From assembly GCF_000307775.2 (NCBI RefSeq), contig NZ_KK020675.1, positions 230,531 through 294,530 of the forward strand: a stretch of 64,000 nucleotides of DNA. Direction: 5' to 3'. The translations under genes were made by a program, and so were the position numbers. The notes under the pieces were generated by a model. It was given only the letters and a program-made list of their open reading frames with translations. It searched no databases and was not told the origin of the DNA. Of the stretch, positions 38,837 through 46,826 are shown piece after piece (within the stretch, counting starts at the first letter, position 1; each line of letters opens with the position of its first letter). This stretch comes from Stutzerimonas stutzeri KOS6 (GTDB taxonomy: Bacteria; Pseudomonadota; Gammaproteobacteria; Pseudomonadales; Pseudomonadaceae).

Positions 38837-39358
38837 ATGAAACAGTGGATCATCGCCGCGCTGGCCGGCTGCACCGCACTCGCCGCGCAGGCCGAGACCT
38901 TGAGCGTCAAGGTCAACGCCGTCACCGCCCAGGGCATCGGCGACTCGCTGGGCACCGTCAAGGTCGAGAGCAACGAGTACGGCCTGGTCTTCCGACCCGA
39001 ACTTTCAGGCCTGCAACCGGGCAGCCATGGCTTCCACATCCATGCCAAAGGCAACTGCGAGGCGGCCGAGGTCGACGGCAAACCGACTGCAGCCGCGGCG
39101 GCCGCCGGCCACTGGGACCCGAAGAACAGCGGCAAGCATGGCGAACCCTGGGGCGATGGACACATGGGCGACCTTCCCGCGCTGTACGTCGACAGCAATG
39201 GCAAGGCCAGCCAGCCGGTACTGGCACCGCGCCTGAAAAGCCTGGGTGACATCAAGGGGCTGGCACTGATGGTTCACCAGGGTGGAGACAACCACGCCGA
39301 CCATCCACAGCCACTGGGCGGTGGCGGCGCACGCGTGGCCTGCGGCGTCATCGAGTGA
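38837..39358 (+). CDS. sodC: Periplasmic Cu,Zn superoxide dismutase SodC
   Basis: 173 aa. Signal peptide [19 protein letters not shown]. Copper and zinc ligands lie in [39 protein letters not shown] and [23 protein letters not shown]; the two Cys of the disulfide are in KGNCE and RVACG. It removes periplasmic superoxide. AAAGGAG precedes ATG 38837 by 7 bases. It is the only plus-strand gene inside the 30-kb minus-strand flagellar cluster. Confidence 0.95.
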   Translation: MKQWIIAALAGCTALAAQAETLSVKVNAVTAQGIGDSLGTVKVESNEYGLVFRPELSGLQPGSHGFHIHAKGNCEAAEVDGKPTAAAAAAGHWDPKNSGKHGEPWGDGHMGDLPALYVDSNGKASQPVLAPRLKSLGDIKGLALMVHQGGDNHADHPQPLGGGGARVACGVIE

Positions 39359-39405
39359 TCGCAAGCCACTAGGCGGCAGGCCCGGCAGCCGCCGCGTGGC
39401 CGCCG

Positions 39406-40542
39406 TCATTCATCGCGACGCAGGTCCGGCGGAATGGGCAGATCGTTCAGCGGGTCGGGGCGCCGGCCCTTGCCGGCGCGGTACTGGCGCAACTGATAGA
39501 CGTAAGCCAGTACCTGCGCCACGGCCAGGTACAGGCCTGCCGGGATCTCCTGCTCGAGCTCGGTGGAGTAGTACACCGCCCGCGCCAGCGCTGGCGATTC
39601 CAGTATGGTGACCTTGTGCTCCTGGGCGATCTCGCGGATCTTCAGGGCCACGAAGTCCCCCCCCTTGGCCAGCAGCATGGGCGCGCCACCGCGCGCCGCA
39701 TCGTATTTCAGCGCGACAGCGAAGTGCGTCGGGTTGGTGATCACCACATCTGCCTCCGGCACCGCCTGCATCATTCGCCGCTGCGCAGCCTCGCGCTGCA
39801 ATTGACGGATGCGCGACTTGACCTCGGGCTTGCCTTCGGAATCCTTGTATTCGTCCTTGACCTCCTGCTTGGTCATCATCAGCTTCTGCTTGTTGTCCCA
39901 GAGCTGGAACGGCACATCCACCACCGCGATCAGAATCAGCCCGCAGGCCATCCACAAGGCGCACCAGCCGACTACTTCGGCGCTGTGCATGATGGCCAGG
40001 TCCAGTGGCTGCTTGGCAATGGACAGCAGATCGTCCTGATAGGCCGACAGCACCAGCAAGGCCACGCTGAGTACCACCAGAAACTTCGCCAAAGCCTTGA
40101 GCAGCTCAACCAGCGCATGGGTGGAAAACATGCGCTTGAGCCCGGCTGCGGGGTTCATCCGACTGACCTTGGGCGCCATCGCCTTGGCCGAGAACAGCCA
40201 GCCACCCAACGCAATGGGCCCCACCAGCGATGCGACCAGCAGAGCGATCAGCAGCGGCAGGATGGCCTCCAGCGCGATCAGGCCGCTGCTCATCAGCAGC
40301 GTCACCATGGAGGCTTCGTCAAGCAAGGTTTCACGACTGAGCTCGAAGGTGCCCTGCATCATCGCCATCAGGCTCTGGGCCAGACTCGAGCCCGAAGCCA
40401 GCAGCCCACCGATGCCGCCCAGCGTCACCGCCACGGTATTGAGTTCTCGCGAACGCGCCAACTGCCCTTTTTCACGGGATTCGCGCAGGCGTTTCTCTGT
40501 GGGTTGCTCGCTTTTGTCGGCGCCGCTTTCGCTCTCAGCCAT
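39406..40542 (-). CDS. flhB: Flagellar export switch protein FlhB
   Basis: 378 aa. A charged N-terminus (SEQPTEKRLRESREKGQLARS), four membrane helices between about 30 and 215, then the cytosolic tail with the autocleavage site NPTH in DVVITNPTHFAVALKY. It switches export from rod/hook to filament substrates with FliK. It faces the end of sodC across 47 bases. Confidence 0.97.
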   Translation of the reverse strand: MAESESGADKSEQPTEKRLRESREKGQLARSRELNTVAVTLGGIGGLLASGSSLAQSLMAMMQGTFELSRETLLDEASMVTLLMSSGLIALEAILPLLIALLVASLVGPIALGGWLFSAKAMAPKVSRMNPAAGLKRMFSTHALVELLKALAKFLVVLSVALLVLSAYQDDLLSIAKQPLDLAIMHSAEVVGWCALWMACGLILIAVVDVPFQLWDNKQKLMMTKQEVKDEYKDSEGKPEVKSRIRQLQREAAQRRMMQAVPEADVVITNPTHFAVALKYDAARGGAPMLLAKGGDFVALKIREIAQEHKVTILESPALARAVYYSTELEQEIPAGLYLAVAQVLAYVYQLRQYRAGKGRRPDPLNDLPIPPDLRRDE

Positions 40543-40575
40543 GAGCGACCTCCGGTCCGCACAGGAAATGTGGCA

Positions 40576-41352
40576 TCAGCGCGCCCCTGCCAGCTCACGA
40601 AGCATCATCAGCGCCTCACTGACGAAGACCTGGTACTGGGCGAATATGTCCGCCATGCCGATCCATACGATGATCAGGCCAAGCACCAGCGTCAGCGGGA
40701 AGCCGATGGAAAAGATGTTCAACTGCGGTGCCGCCCGGGTCATCAGACCGAACGCCAGGTTCACCACCAGCAGCGCGGTGATTGCCGGCAGCACCAGCAG
40801 CAGGCCGGCGCCCAGCACCCAGCCGAGTTTGCCCGCCACTTCCCAGAAGTGATTGGTAGACAGGCCGCCGCCCACCGGCAAGGTGACGAAGCTCTCGGCG
40901 AGAATCTCCAGCACCACCAGATGACCATTGACCGAGAGGAACAGCAGGACCACCAGCATGTTGAAGAACTGGCCGAGCACCGGCACCGAAACGCCATTGG
41001 CTGGATCGACCATGGAGGCGAAGCCGAGGCCCATCTGCATCGCCAGCAACTGGCCCGACACGATGAACACATGGAAGAACAGCTGCAGGACGAAGCCCAG
41101 CATCACACCGATCAGCAACTGTTCGGCAATCAGCAGCAGCGCTTCCAGGCTAAGCGAGTCGACCATCGGCATGGCTGGCAGGGTCGGCACCAGCACCAAC
41201 GCAATGGCCAGCGCCAGGTACAGGCGCACCCGCATCGGCACCAGCTGAGTACCGATGAGCGGCATGCTCATCAGCAAGGCGGCAATACGAAACAGCGGGA
41301 GCAGGAACTGCCCTACCCAGCCGCCAATCTGCGCGTTGCTCAGCTCCAGCAC
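40576..41352 (-). CDS. fliR: Flagellar export membrane protein FliR
   Basis: 258 aa with six membrane helices; family patterns include FRIAALLMSMPLIGTQLVP near residue 22 and GLGFASMVDPANGVSVPVLGQF near 110. Part of the FliPQR export channel. It starts 4 bases after fliQ. Confidence 0.96.
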   Translation of the reverse strand: MLELSNAQIGGWVGQFLLPLFRIAALLMSMPLIGTQLVPMRVRLYLALAIALVLVPTLPAMPMVDSLSLEALLLIAEQLLIGVMLGFVLQLFFHVFIVSGQLLAMQMGLGFASMVDPANGVSVPVLGQFFNMLVVLLFLSVNGHLVVLEILAESFVTLPVGGGLSTNHFWEVAGKLGWVLGAGLLLVLPAITALLVVNLAFGLMTRAAPQLNIFSIGFPLTLVLGLIIVWIGMADIFAQYQVFVSEALMMLRELAGAR

Positions 41353-41356
41353 GTGC

Positions 41357-41626
41357 CTACCCGATCAGCAACGGAATGTTCTGGACGAGGTTCTGGGTGT
41401 ACTCCATCAGCTCGCGCACCAGCCACGGGCCGGCCCAGATCAGCGTCAGCAGCATCACCAACAGGCGCGGCAGGAAGCTCAGGGTCTGCTCGTTGATCTG
41501 CGTCGCGGCCTGGAACATCGCCACCACCAGGCCGACCAGCAGACTCGGCACCACCAGCACGCCGACGATCATCGCCGTCATCCACAGCCCTTCGCGAAAC
41601 AGGTCCACCGCAACTTCTGGTGTCAT
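41357..41626 (-). CDS. fliQ: Flagellar export membrane protein FliQ
   Basis: 89 aa, two membrane helices; VDLFREGLWMTAMIVGVLVVP and MFQAATQINEQTLSFLPR are family hallmarks. It lies between fliP and fliR in conserved order. Confidence 0.96.
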   Translation of the reverse strand: MTPEVAVDLFREGLWMTAMIVGVLVVPSLLVGLVVAMFQAATQINEQTLSFLPRLLVMLLTLIWAGPWLVRELMEYTQNLVQNIPLLIG

Positions 41627-41637
41627 CTGCGTCCCTC

Positions 41638-42414
41638 CTACAGGGTGCCGAAGCTACCGGCGAGCGTGCCGATGATCAGCCCCCAGCCGTCCACCAGCAC
41701 GAACAGCATGATCTTGAACGGCAACGAGATGATCAGCGGCGAGAGCATCATCATGCCCATCGCCATCAGTACGCTGGCCACCACCATGTCGATGATCAGG
41801 AATGGAATGAAGATCATGAAGCCGATCTGGAATGCCGTCTTCAGCTCGGAGGTGACGAAGGCCGGCACCAGGATGGTCATCGGCGCGCTCTCGGGCGAAG
41901 CGATGTCCGTGCGCCGCGACAGCCGCACGAACAGCTCCAGGTCGCTTTCGCGGGTCTGCGCCAACATGAAGTTCTTCAATGGCACCTCGGCACGCGAGAT
42001 GGCCTCCTGCGCCGGAATCTGCTCGCTCAGGTAAGGCTGCAGGGCCTCCTGATTAATCCGCTCGAAAACTGGCGCCATGATGAACAGTGTCAGGAACAGG
42101 GTGAGGCCGATGAGGATCTGGTTCGACGGCGTCTGCTGCAGGCCCAGGGCCTGGCGCAGGATGGAAAAGACGATGATGATCCGGGTGAAGCTGGTCATCA
42201 GCATGACGAACGCCGGAATGAAACTCAGCGCCGTCATGATCAGCAGGATCTGCAGGCTGACCGAATATTCCTGCTGCCCCTCGGCGTCGGTGGTCAGGGT
42301 AATCGCCGGAATCGAGAGTGGGTTGTTGCCCTGCGCCAGGATGCCGGACGACTCCTGAGCCATGACGAGAGGGCCGACCAGCATCAGTGCGGCCAGCAGC
42401 AGAATGCGCAACAT
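41638..42414 (-). CDS. fliP: Flagellar export membrane protein FliP
   Basis: 258 aa. A cleavable signal peptide ([19 protein letters not shown]), four membrane helices and the FliP patterns [20 protein letters not shown] and [20 protein letters not shown]. Core of the export channel. Its first base overlaps the fliO stop. Confidence 0.97.
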   Translation of the reverse strand: MLRILLLAALMLVGPLVMAQESSGILAQGNNPLSIPAITLTTDAEGQQEYSVSLQILLIMTALSFIPAFVMLMTSFTRIIIVFSILRQALGLQQTPSNQILIGLTLFLTLFIMAPVFERINQEALQPYLSEQIPAQEAISRAEVPLKNFMLAQTRESDLELFVRLSRRTDIASPESAPMTILVPAFVTSELKTAFQIGFMIFIPFLIIDMVVASVLMAMGMMMLSPLIISLPFKIMLFVLVDGWGLIIGTLAGSFGTL

Positions 42415-42836
42415 CAGGGGCGGTCCTTGTGGTCCTTGCCAAGCAGCTCCATCAGACGCTGGGCGAATTCGGGATTGGCCGGCTCGCCATCCGGCAGGTG
42501 CACCGGCTCCTGCATGACGTGCAACGGCGTGATGCGCCCACCACTCAGGCCGATGAGGATCTGTTCGCTGCCAACCTGCACCAGCACCAGACGCTCGCGC
42601 GGCCCCAGCGCCTGGCTGGAAACGATCCTGATCAGCTGGGTGCCGCGCGGATTCATCTGCTGCACCCGGCGCAGCACCCAGGCCAGCAGGAAGATCAGCC
42701 CGATAACCAGCAGCAGGCCGAGCATCAGCTTGCTCAGTTGCGCACCCATGTCGGCACTGCTCATGCTCGTCGCGGGCTGCGCAGCCAAAGCCGGGAGCGT
42801 CATGAACGTAACCGCCAGAGCCGCAAGCGCACGCAT
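42414..42836 (-). CDS. fliO: Flagellar biosynthesis protein FliO
   Basis: 140 aa. An N-terminal signal-like helix ([18 protein letters not shown]), one membrane helix near 32-55 ([19 protein letters not shown]), and a cytosolic domain with [20 protein letters not shown] typical of FliO. It assists FliP assembly. Two bases after fliN. Confidence 0.94.
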   Translation of the reverse strand: MRALAALAVTFMTLPALAAQPATSMSSADMGAQLSKLMLGLLLVIGLIFLLAWVLRRVQQMNPRGTQLIRIVSSQALGPRERLVLVQVGSEQILIGLSGGRITPLHVMQEPVHLPDGEPANPEFAQRLMELLGKDHKDRP

Positions 42837-42837
42837 G

Positions 42838-43320
42838 TCAGCGCAACTTCTTGATGCGTTCGGTGGGGCTGATTACATCGGTCAGGCGGATGCCGAACTT
42901 CTCGTTGACCACCACCACCTCGCCATGGGCGATGAGCGTGCCATTGACCAGCACGTCCAGCGGCTCGCCGGCCAGTCGATCGAGCTCCACCACCGACCCC
43001 TGATTGAGCTGCAAGAGATTACGGATGCTGATTTCCGTACTGCCCACCTCCATGGAGATGGAAACCGGGATGTCGAGAATGACATCCAGATTCGGGCCAT
43101 CCAGCCCCAGCTGAACACCACTGGATTTCGGCGCGCTGGCGAAGTCCTCCAGCGGAGCGCGCGGCGCGGCCGGTGCGGCTGGGGCAGCCGGAGCGGTGCC
43201 CTGATTCAACAGCGCGTCGATATCGTCCTGACTGGCGTCGCCGGCCTCGGCCAGCGCTGCGGCCCATTCGTCGGCCAATGCCTGTTCCTCGGGAGAGGAG
43301 TTGTCGTTTTCGTCTGCCAT
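42838..43320 (-). CDS. fliN: Flagellar motor switch protein FliN
   Basis: 160 aa. The N-terminal third is acidic and low-complexity (an Ala/Pro run near residues 40-55), and the C-terminal SpoA domain contains ILDIPVSISMEVGSTEISI and LVNGTLIAHGEVVVVNEKFGIRLTDVI (two parts). Forms the lower C-ring. GAGG precedes ATG 43320; the upstream open frame overlaps fliM. Confidence 0.96.
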   Translation of the reverse strand: MADENDNSSPEEQALADEWAAALAEAGDASQDDIDALLNQGTAPAAPAAPAAPRAPLEDFASAPKSSGVQLGLDGPNLDVILDIPVSISMEVGSTEISIRNLLQLNQGSVVELDRLAGEPLDVLVNGTLIAHGEVVVVNEKFGIRLTDVISPTERIKKLR

Positions 43321-43360
43321 CGCTAGTCCTCGAACGGCTCGAATTGAGTAAAGGGCGGGT

Positions 43361-44332
43361 TCAACGTGGACGAAACACGGGCTCCAGCACCTGCAGTGCC
43401 AGGTTGCCCTTGTGCGCCCCCAGCTTGACCTTGAAGGCAGGCATGCCATTGGCGCGCATGATCATGTCTTCGGGCATTTCCACCGGAATGACGTCGCCCG
43501 GCTGCATATTGAGGATGTCACGCAGTTTGAGTTGCCGGCGCACCACGGTGGCACCCAGCGGTACGTTGACGTCGAGAATATCCTCGCGCAGGGCCTTGAC
43601 CCAGCGCTCGTCCTGATCGCTGACATCCGACTGGAACCCAGCGTCGAGCATCTCGCGGATCGGCTCGATCATCGAATAGGGCATGGTCACGTGCAGATCG
43701 CCGCCGCCGCTTTCCAGTTCGATGTGGAAGGTCGACACCACCACCACTTCGCTGGGGCTTACGATATTGGCCAGCGCCGGGTTCACTTCCGAATTGACGT
43801 ACTCGAAGTTGACGTCCAGCACCGCGTGCCAGGCTTCCTTGAGATCGGCGAAGGCCTGGTCCAGCACCATGCGCACGACGCGCAGCTCGGTAGGGGTGAA
43901 TTCCCGCCCCTCGATCTTGGCGTGCCGACCGTCGCCACCGAAGAAGTTGTCCACCAGCTTGAACACCAGCTTGGCGTCGAGGATGAACAGCGCCGTGCCA
44001 CGCAGCGGCTTCATCTTCACCAGGTTCAGACTGGTGGGCACGTAGAGAGAATGCACGTATTCGCCGAACTTCATCACCTGCACGCCACCCACGGAAACGT
44101 CCGCCGAACGGCGCAGCAGGTTGAACATGCTGATTCGGGTGTAACGGGCGAAGCGCTCGTTGATCATTTCCAGCGTGGGCATCCGCCCACGAACGATGCG
44201 GTCCTGACTGGTCAGGTCGTAGCTTTTGATGGATCCCGGCTCGGCATCGCTCTCGGTATCCACCAGACCGTCGTCGACCCCATGCAGGAGCGCATCGATC
44301 TCGTCTTGCGAGAGCAGGTCTTGAACAGCCAT
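43361..44332 (-). CDS. fliM: Flagellar motor switch protein FliM
   Basis: 323 aa. The N-terminal CheY-P binding segment is LLSQDEIDALLHG. The middle CheC-like domain shows EYVHSLYVPTSLNLVKMKPL and FFGGDG, and the C-terminal SpoA domain has VPLGATVVRRQLKLRDI. It links CheY signalling to rotation switching. ATG 44332 (MAVQDLLSQ) is the family start. Confidence 0.97.
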   Translation of the reverse strand: MAVQDLLSQDEIDALLHGVDDGLVDTESDAEPGSIKSYDLTSQDRIVRGRMPTLEMINERFARYTRISMFNLLRRSADVSVGGVQVMKFGEYVHSLYVPTSLNLVKMKPLRGTALFILDAKLVFKLVDNFFGGDGRHAKIEGREFTPTELRVVRMVLDQAFADLKEAWHAVLDVNFEYVNSEVNPALANIVSPSEVVVVSTFHIELESGGGDLHVTMPYSMIEPIREMLDAGFQSDVSDQDERWVKALREDILDVNVPLGATVVRRQLKLRDILNMQPGDVIPVEMPEDMIMRANGMPAFKVKLGAHKGNLALQVLEPVFRPR

Positions 44333-44345
44333 TTGCAGCAGCCTT

Positions 44346-44879
44346 CTATTGCAATACGAAGTTGGTGAAGAGCACTTGCTCGATGGCAAGTTTGCCGATT
44401 TCCTTCTGCGCCAACTCCTGCACGCTGGCAGTAGCCTGCTGGCGCAGCATCTCCTTGCCGACGGGCGTTTTCAGTGCCTCGAAATCCTGACTGGAGAACA
44501 GCATGACCAGTCGATTGCGCAACAGCGGCATATGCACCTTGAGCGCATCCAGTGCGGCCTGATCACGCGACATCAGCGCGAGACTGACCTGCATGTAACG
44601 CTGCCGCCCCTTGTCGCTGAAGTTGACCACGAATGCCGGCATAAGTACTTCATAGATCGCCGGCTGCTTGCCCGAGGCGGTAGTCGCTGATTCTTCCGAC
44701 TTGTCGCCAGCAAGGTCGTCGCCCTTGCTCATGAAGTAAAGCGTGCCGCCGATGGAAAGCCCCACAGCCACCAACATGGCGACCACGATCACGAGAATGA
44801 GTTTCAGCTTGCCCTTGCCAGCCGGCACCGCTTCCGGGCCCGTTGGCGGCACCACCGGTGGAGCCTGTTTTTTAGCCAT
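44346..44879 (-). CDS. fliL: Flagellar basal body-associated protein FliL
   Basis: 177 aa. One membrane helix (about 26-49, LKLILVIVVAMLVAVGLSIG), a short periplasmic linker, then the FliL domain (IYEVLMPAFVVNFSDKGRQRYMQ...). It supports stators under load. A perfect sigma-54 promoter stands 50 bases upstream, so the fliL-flhB genes have their own start. Confidence 0.95.
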   Translation of the reverse strand: MAKKQAPPVVPPTGPEAVPAGKGKLKLILVIVVAMLVAVGLSIGGTLYFMSKGDDLAGDKSEESATTASGKQPAIYEVLMPAFVVNFSDKGRQRYMQVSLALMSRDQAALDALKVHMPLLRNRLVMLFSSQDFEALKTPVGKEMLRQQATASVQELAQKEIGKLAIEQVLFTNFVLQ

Positions 44880-44929
44880 GCCAAATATCCGTCATCAACA
44901 GCGTTTCGATCCGATTATGCGAGTTAGGA

Positions 44930-44944
44930 GCAACAGGTGTGCCA
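44930..44944 (-). promoter_or_regulatory. Sigma-54 promoter of the fliL operon
   Basis: TGGCAC-ACCTG-TTGC on the minus strand is a near-perfect RpoN site (GG-N10-GC), 51-65 bases before fliL and 87 bases after the end of fliK. Confidence 0.85.
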
Positions 44945-45030
44945 ACGTGCCGGCGCCACACCACGACAGCGCCAGATAAAGCGCCGGACCGACACGGTAT
45001 CAGGAAAAGGACATGAGAACGGCCATTGCG

Positions 45031-46263
45031 TCAGGCGTAGTAATCGACCAGACCGCGATCACCGGAGGTACGGTTGCTGGACACCTCGGCGATACCGCGC
45101 TGCTGCTCATCGTCGCCGGCCGCGTCGCTCCCGCCAGCCGAGCCTCCGCGCGAGGAGCCACCGTCAGCGCCGCCCTGCCAGCCACGCGCCAGTGACTGGT
45201 CGGAGACATTGACGTCCACCAGGCTCATGCCCTGCTGGTTGAACATCTCGCGCAGGCGCTGCATCTGGCCTTCGAGCGCATCACGCACCCCCGCGTGAGG
45301 ACTGAGGAAAGTGACCTGCGCCTGATCCTTGGTCAGCTCGATACGCACCTCCATGCGCCCCAGCTCCGCCGGATCGAGCTGGATTTCCGCCGACTTTAGG
45401 TTCTGACTCGAGAGCCACATCACCCGATCCACGACAGCCTCGCTCCAGCCCGACTGCTGCATCTGCACCGGTTGCCCCGGGACCAGAGCAGGCCGCTGCG
45501 CCTGCTGTACCTGCTGCGCATTTGCCTGGCTCATGGCATTGGGTCGGGAGGCGGCAAGTTCAGCGGCGTTCGCAGCCCGGCTTTCCTTGGGCCCATCCAC
45601 GCCTTCCAGCAGCTCTTCGGTCGTCAGCTGCAGCCCTGCATCTTCCTCCTCCACCGACTCCTTGGCGCCCAGCAGGGCACTGGCAAATCCATCATCGCCT
45701 TCTTTCGCCTGTGCATCGGCCAGAGGACCGTGCAACTGCCCAGCCGTCTTTTGCGTACCGAAAGGAGCGTCGCCCACTACCCCGGTAGCGAGAGACTCTT
45801 CACCAGCAGCCTGCGCGTCCCCGGCGACCAATCCCTGCACAACCGGCAGCCCTGACAGCAGGGACTCGGACTGAAGCTCCCCGGCAGGCTGAGCCTCGAC
45901 CGGAGGCTCGAACTGACCGCCAAGACCGAGCAACAACAACGGATCGAGCTCGGCCTCCGGCACCTCCTCCGCTGCCGGTTCGGGAGGCAACGGGTTGCCG
46001 CTTTCGGCAACCGCCGGCTTTTCGTCGTCGGCCTTATCTGCCGCATTCGCCGCGTCCTTGTCGTCGACGGGCTTGTCACGACGGGAGTCGGTGCGCTCGG
46101 GACGCTCGACCGGCTTGCTCTGACGCTCCTTGGCGTAGACGTCGGAAAAGCTCGAACTACTGCGGTCCTGGCTCTCGCGCGGCGCCTCCGGCGCTTTTGC
46201 CGCTGCCTTGGGTCGCGCATCAACAGAGGGAGTCTTGAGCAGCAGGTCGGTGGAAACAGCCAT
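45031..46263 (-). CDS. fliK: Flagellar hook-length control protein FliK
   Basis: 410 aa. The N-terminal 250 residues are low-complexity, Glu/Ala/Pro-rich ruler-like sequence. The C-terminal domain carries LKSAEIQLDPAELGRMEVRIE and LSPHAGVRDALEGQMQRLREMF, the FliK signature that contacts FlhB, followed by a Gly/Ser-rich tail. It measures the hook and triggers the export switch. A sigma-54 type promoter precedes it. Confidence 0.95.
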   Translation of the reverse strand: MAVSTDLLLKTPSVDARPKAAAKAPEAPRESQDRSSSSFSDVYAKERQSKPVERPERTDSRRDKPVDDKDAANAADKADDEKPAVAESGNPLPPEPAAEEVPEAELDPLLLLGLGGQFEPPVEAQPAGELQSESLLSGLPVVQGLVAGDAQAAGEESLATGVVGDAPFGTQKTAGQLHGPLADAQAKEGDDGFASALLGAKESVEEEDAGLQLTTEELLEGVDGPKESRAANAAELAASRPNAMSQANAQQVQQAQRPALVPGQPVQMQQSGWSEAVVDRVMWLSSQNLKSAEIQLDPAELGRMEVRIELTKDQAQVTFLSPHAGVRDALEGQMQRLREMFNQQGMSLVDVNVSDQSLARGWQGGADGGSSRGGSAGGSDAAGDDEQQRGIAEVSSNRTSGDRGLVDYYA

Positions 46264-46301
46264 GGGGTCATTCCGCTACGGAGGGTCGTGGGGTTAGCCG
46301 A

Positions 46302-46316
46302 GCAATTTCCGGGCCA
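46302..46316 (-). promoter_or_regulatory. Sigma-54 promoter of fliK
   Basis: TGGCCC-GGAAA-TTGC on the minus strand keeps GG-N10-GC with one mismatch in the -24 box. It lies 39-53 bases before the fliK ATG in the gap after hptB. Confidence 0.7.
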
Positions 46317-46442
46317 TCCGCAAGCTTGGATGTCACGAGGGTAAATGCAGACGGTCGCCCAATGGCCAACGGAGCCTGCCAGGCCAATGCTGCTCCGCAA
46401 CGGCCCGATTGCGGCGTGACGGCGCGCCAGAAAAGCGTCTCG

Positions 46443-46817
46443 TCAGCCGTATCGCTGACGCTCGGCCCTGAACAGAATGCCGACGATGGCGAACTCACGT
46501 TCGATGGATTCGATGAGTGCAGGCGCTTCGGCAAGCTGACCGCAACCGGCGACCTTTTCCAGCGCCTGGCAGGACTCCGCCAAAAGCGTCGCACCCATGT
46601 TGCTGCAGCTACCCTTGAAGCTGTGTGCAGCACGACGCAAGGCCTCGGCCTGCTCGGCCAGCAAGGCCTGGCGAAGCAGACGGATGCGCTCCTCGGAGTC
46701 GGCAAGGAAGGTGTCCAGCAGTGCCGGGTACTCATTCTCCATCACCTCTTGCAGCGTGGTGAGCACGCCACTGTCGAGATGAGCTTTGGACACCGATACT
46801 CTCCTGTTTCGAGGCAT
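46443..46817 (-). CDS. hptB: Histidine phosphotransfer protein HptB
   Basis: About 124 aa. One Hpt domain with phosphoacceptor His in RRAAHSFKGSCSNMGA. It should pass phosphate from hybrid kinases to HsbR, encoded just upstream. ATG 46817 has GAGGAG 5 bases before it. The TGA that would end a restored-frame HsbR lies 3 bases before the ATG, so the genes are tightly coupled. Confidence 0.9.
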   Translation of the reverse strand: MPRNRRVSVSKAHLDSGVLTTLQEVMENEYPALLDTFLADSEERIRLLRQALLAEQAEALRRAAHSFKGSCSNMGATLLAESCQALEKVAGCGQLAEAPALIESIEREFAIVGILFRAERQRYG

Positions 46818-46826
46818 GATCACTCC

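Noticed and set aside
39616..43326. Two long plus-strand open frames opposite flhB-fliN
   Set aside because: Antisense to conserved flagellar export genes; composition is typical of shadow frames (Gln, His, Arg rich).
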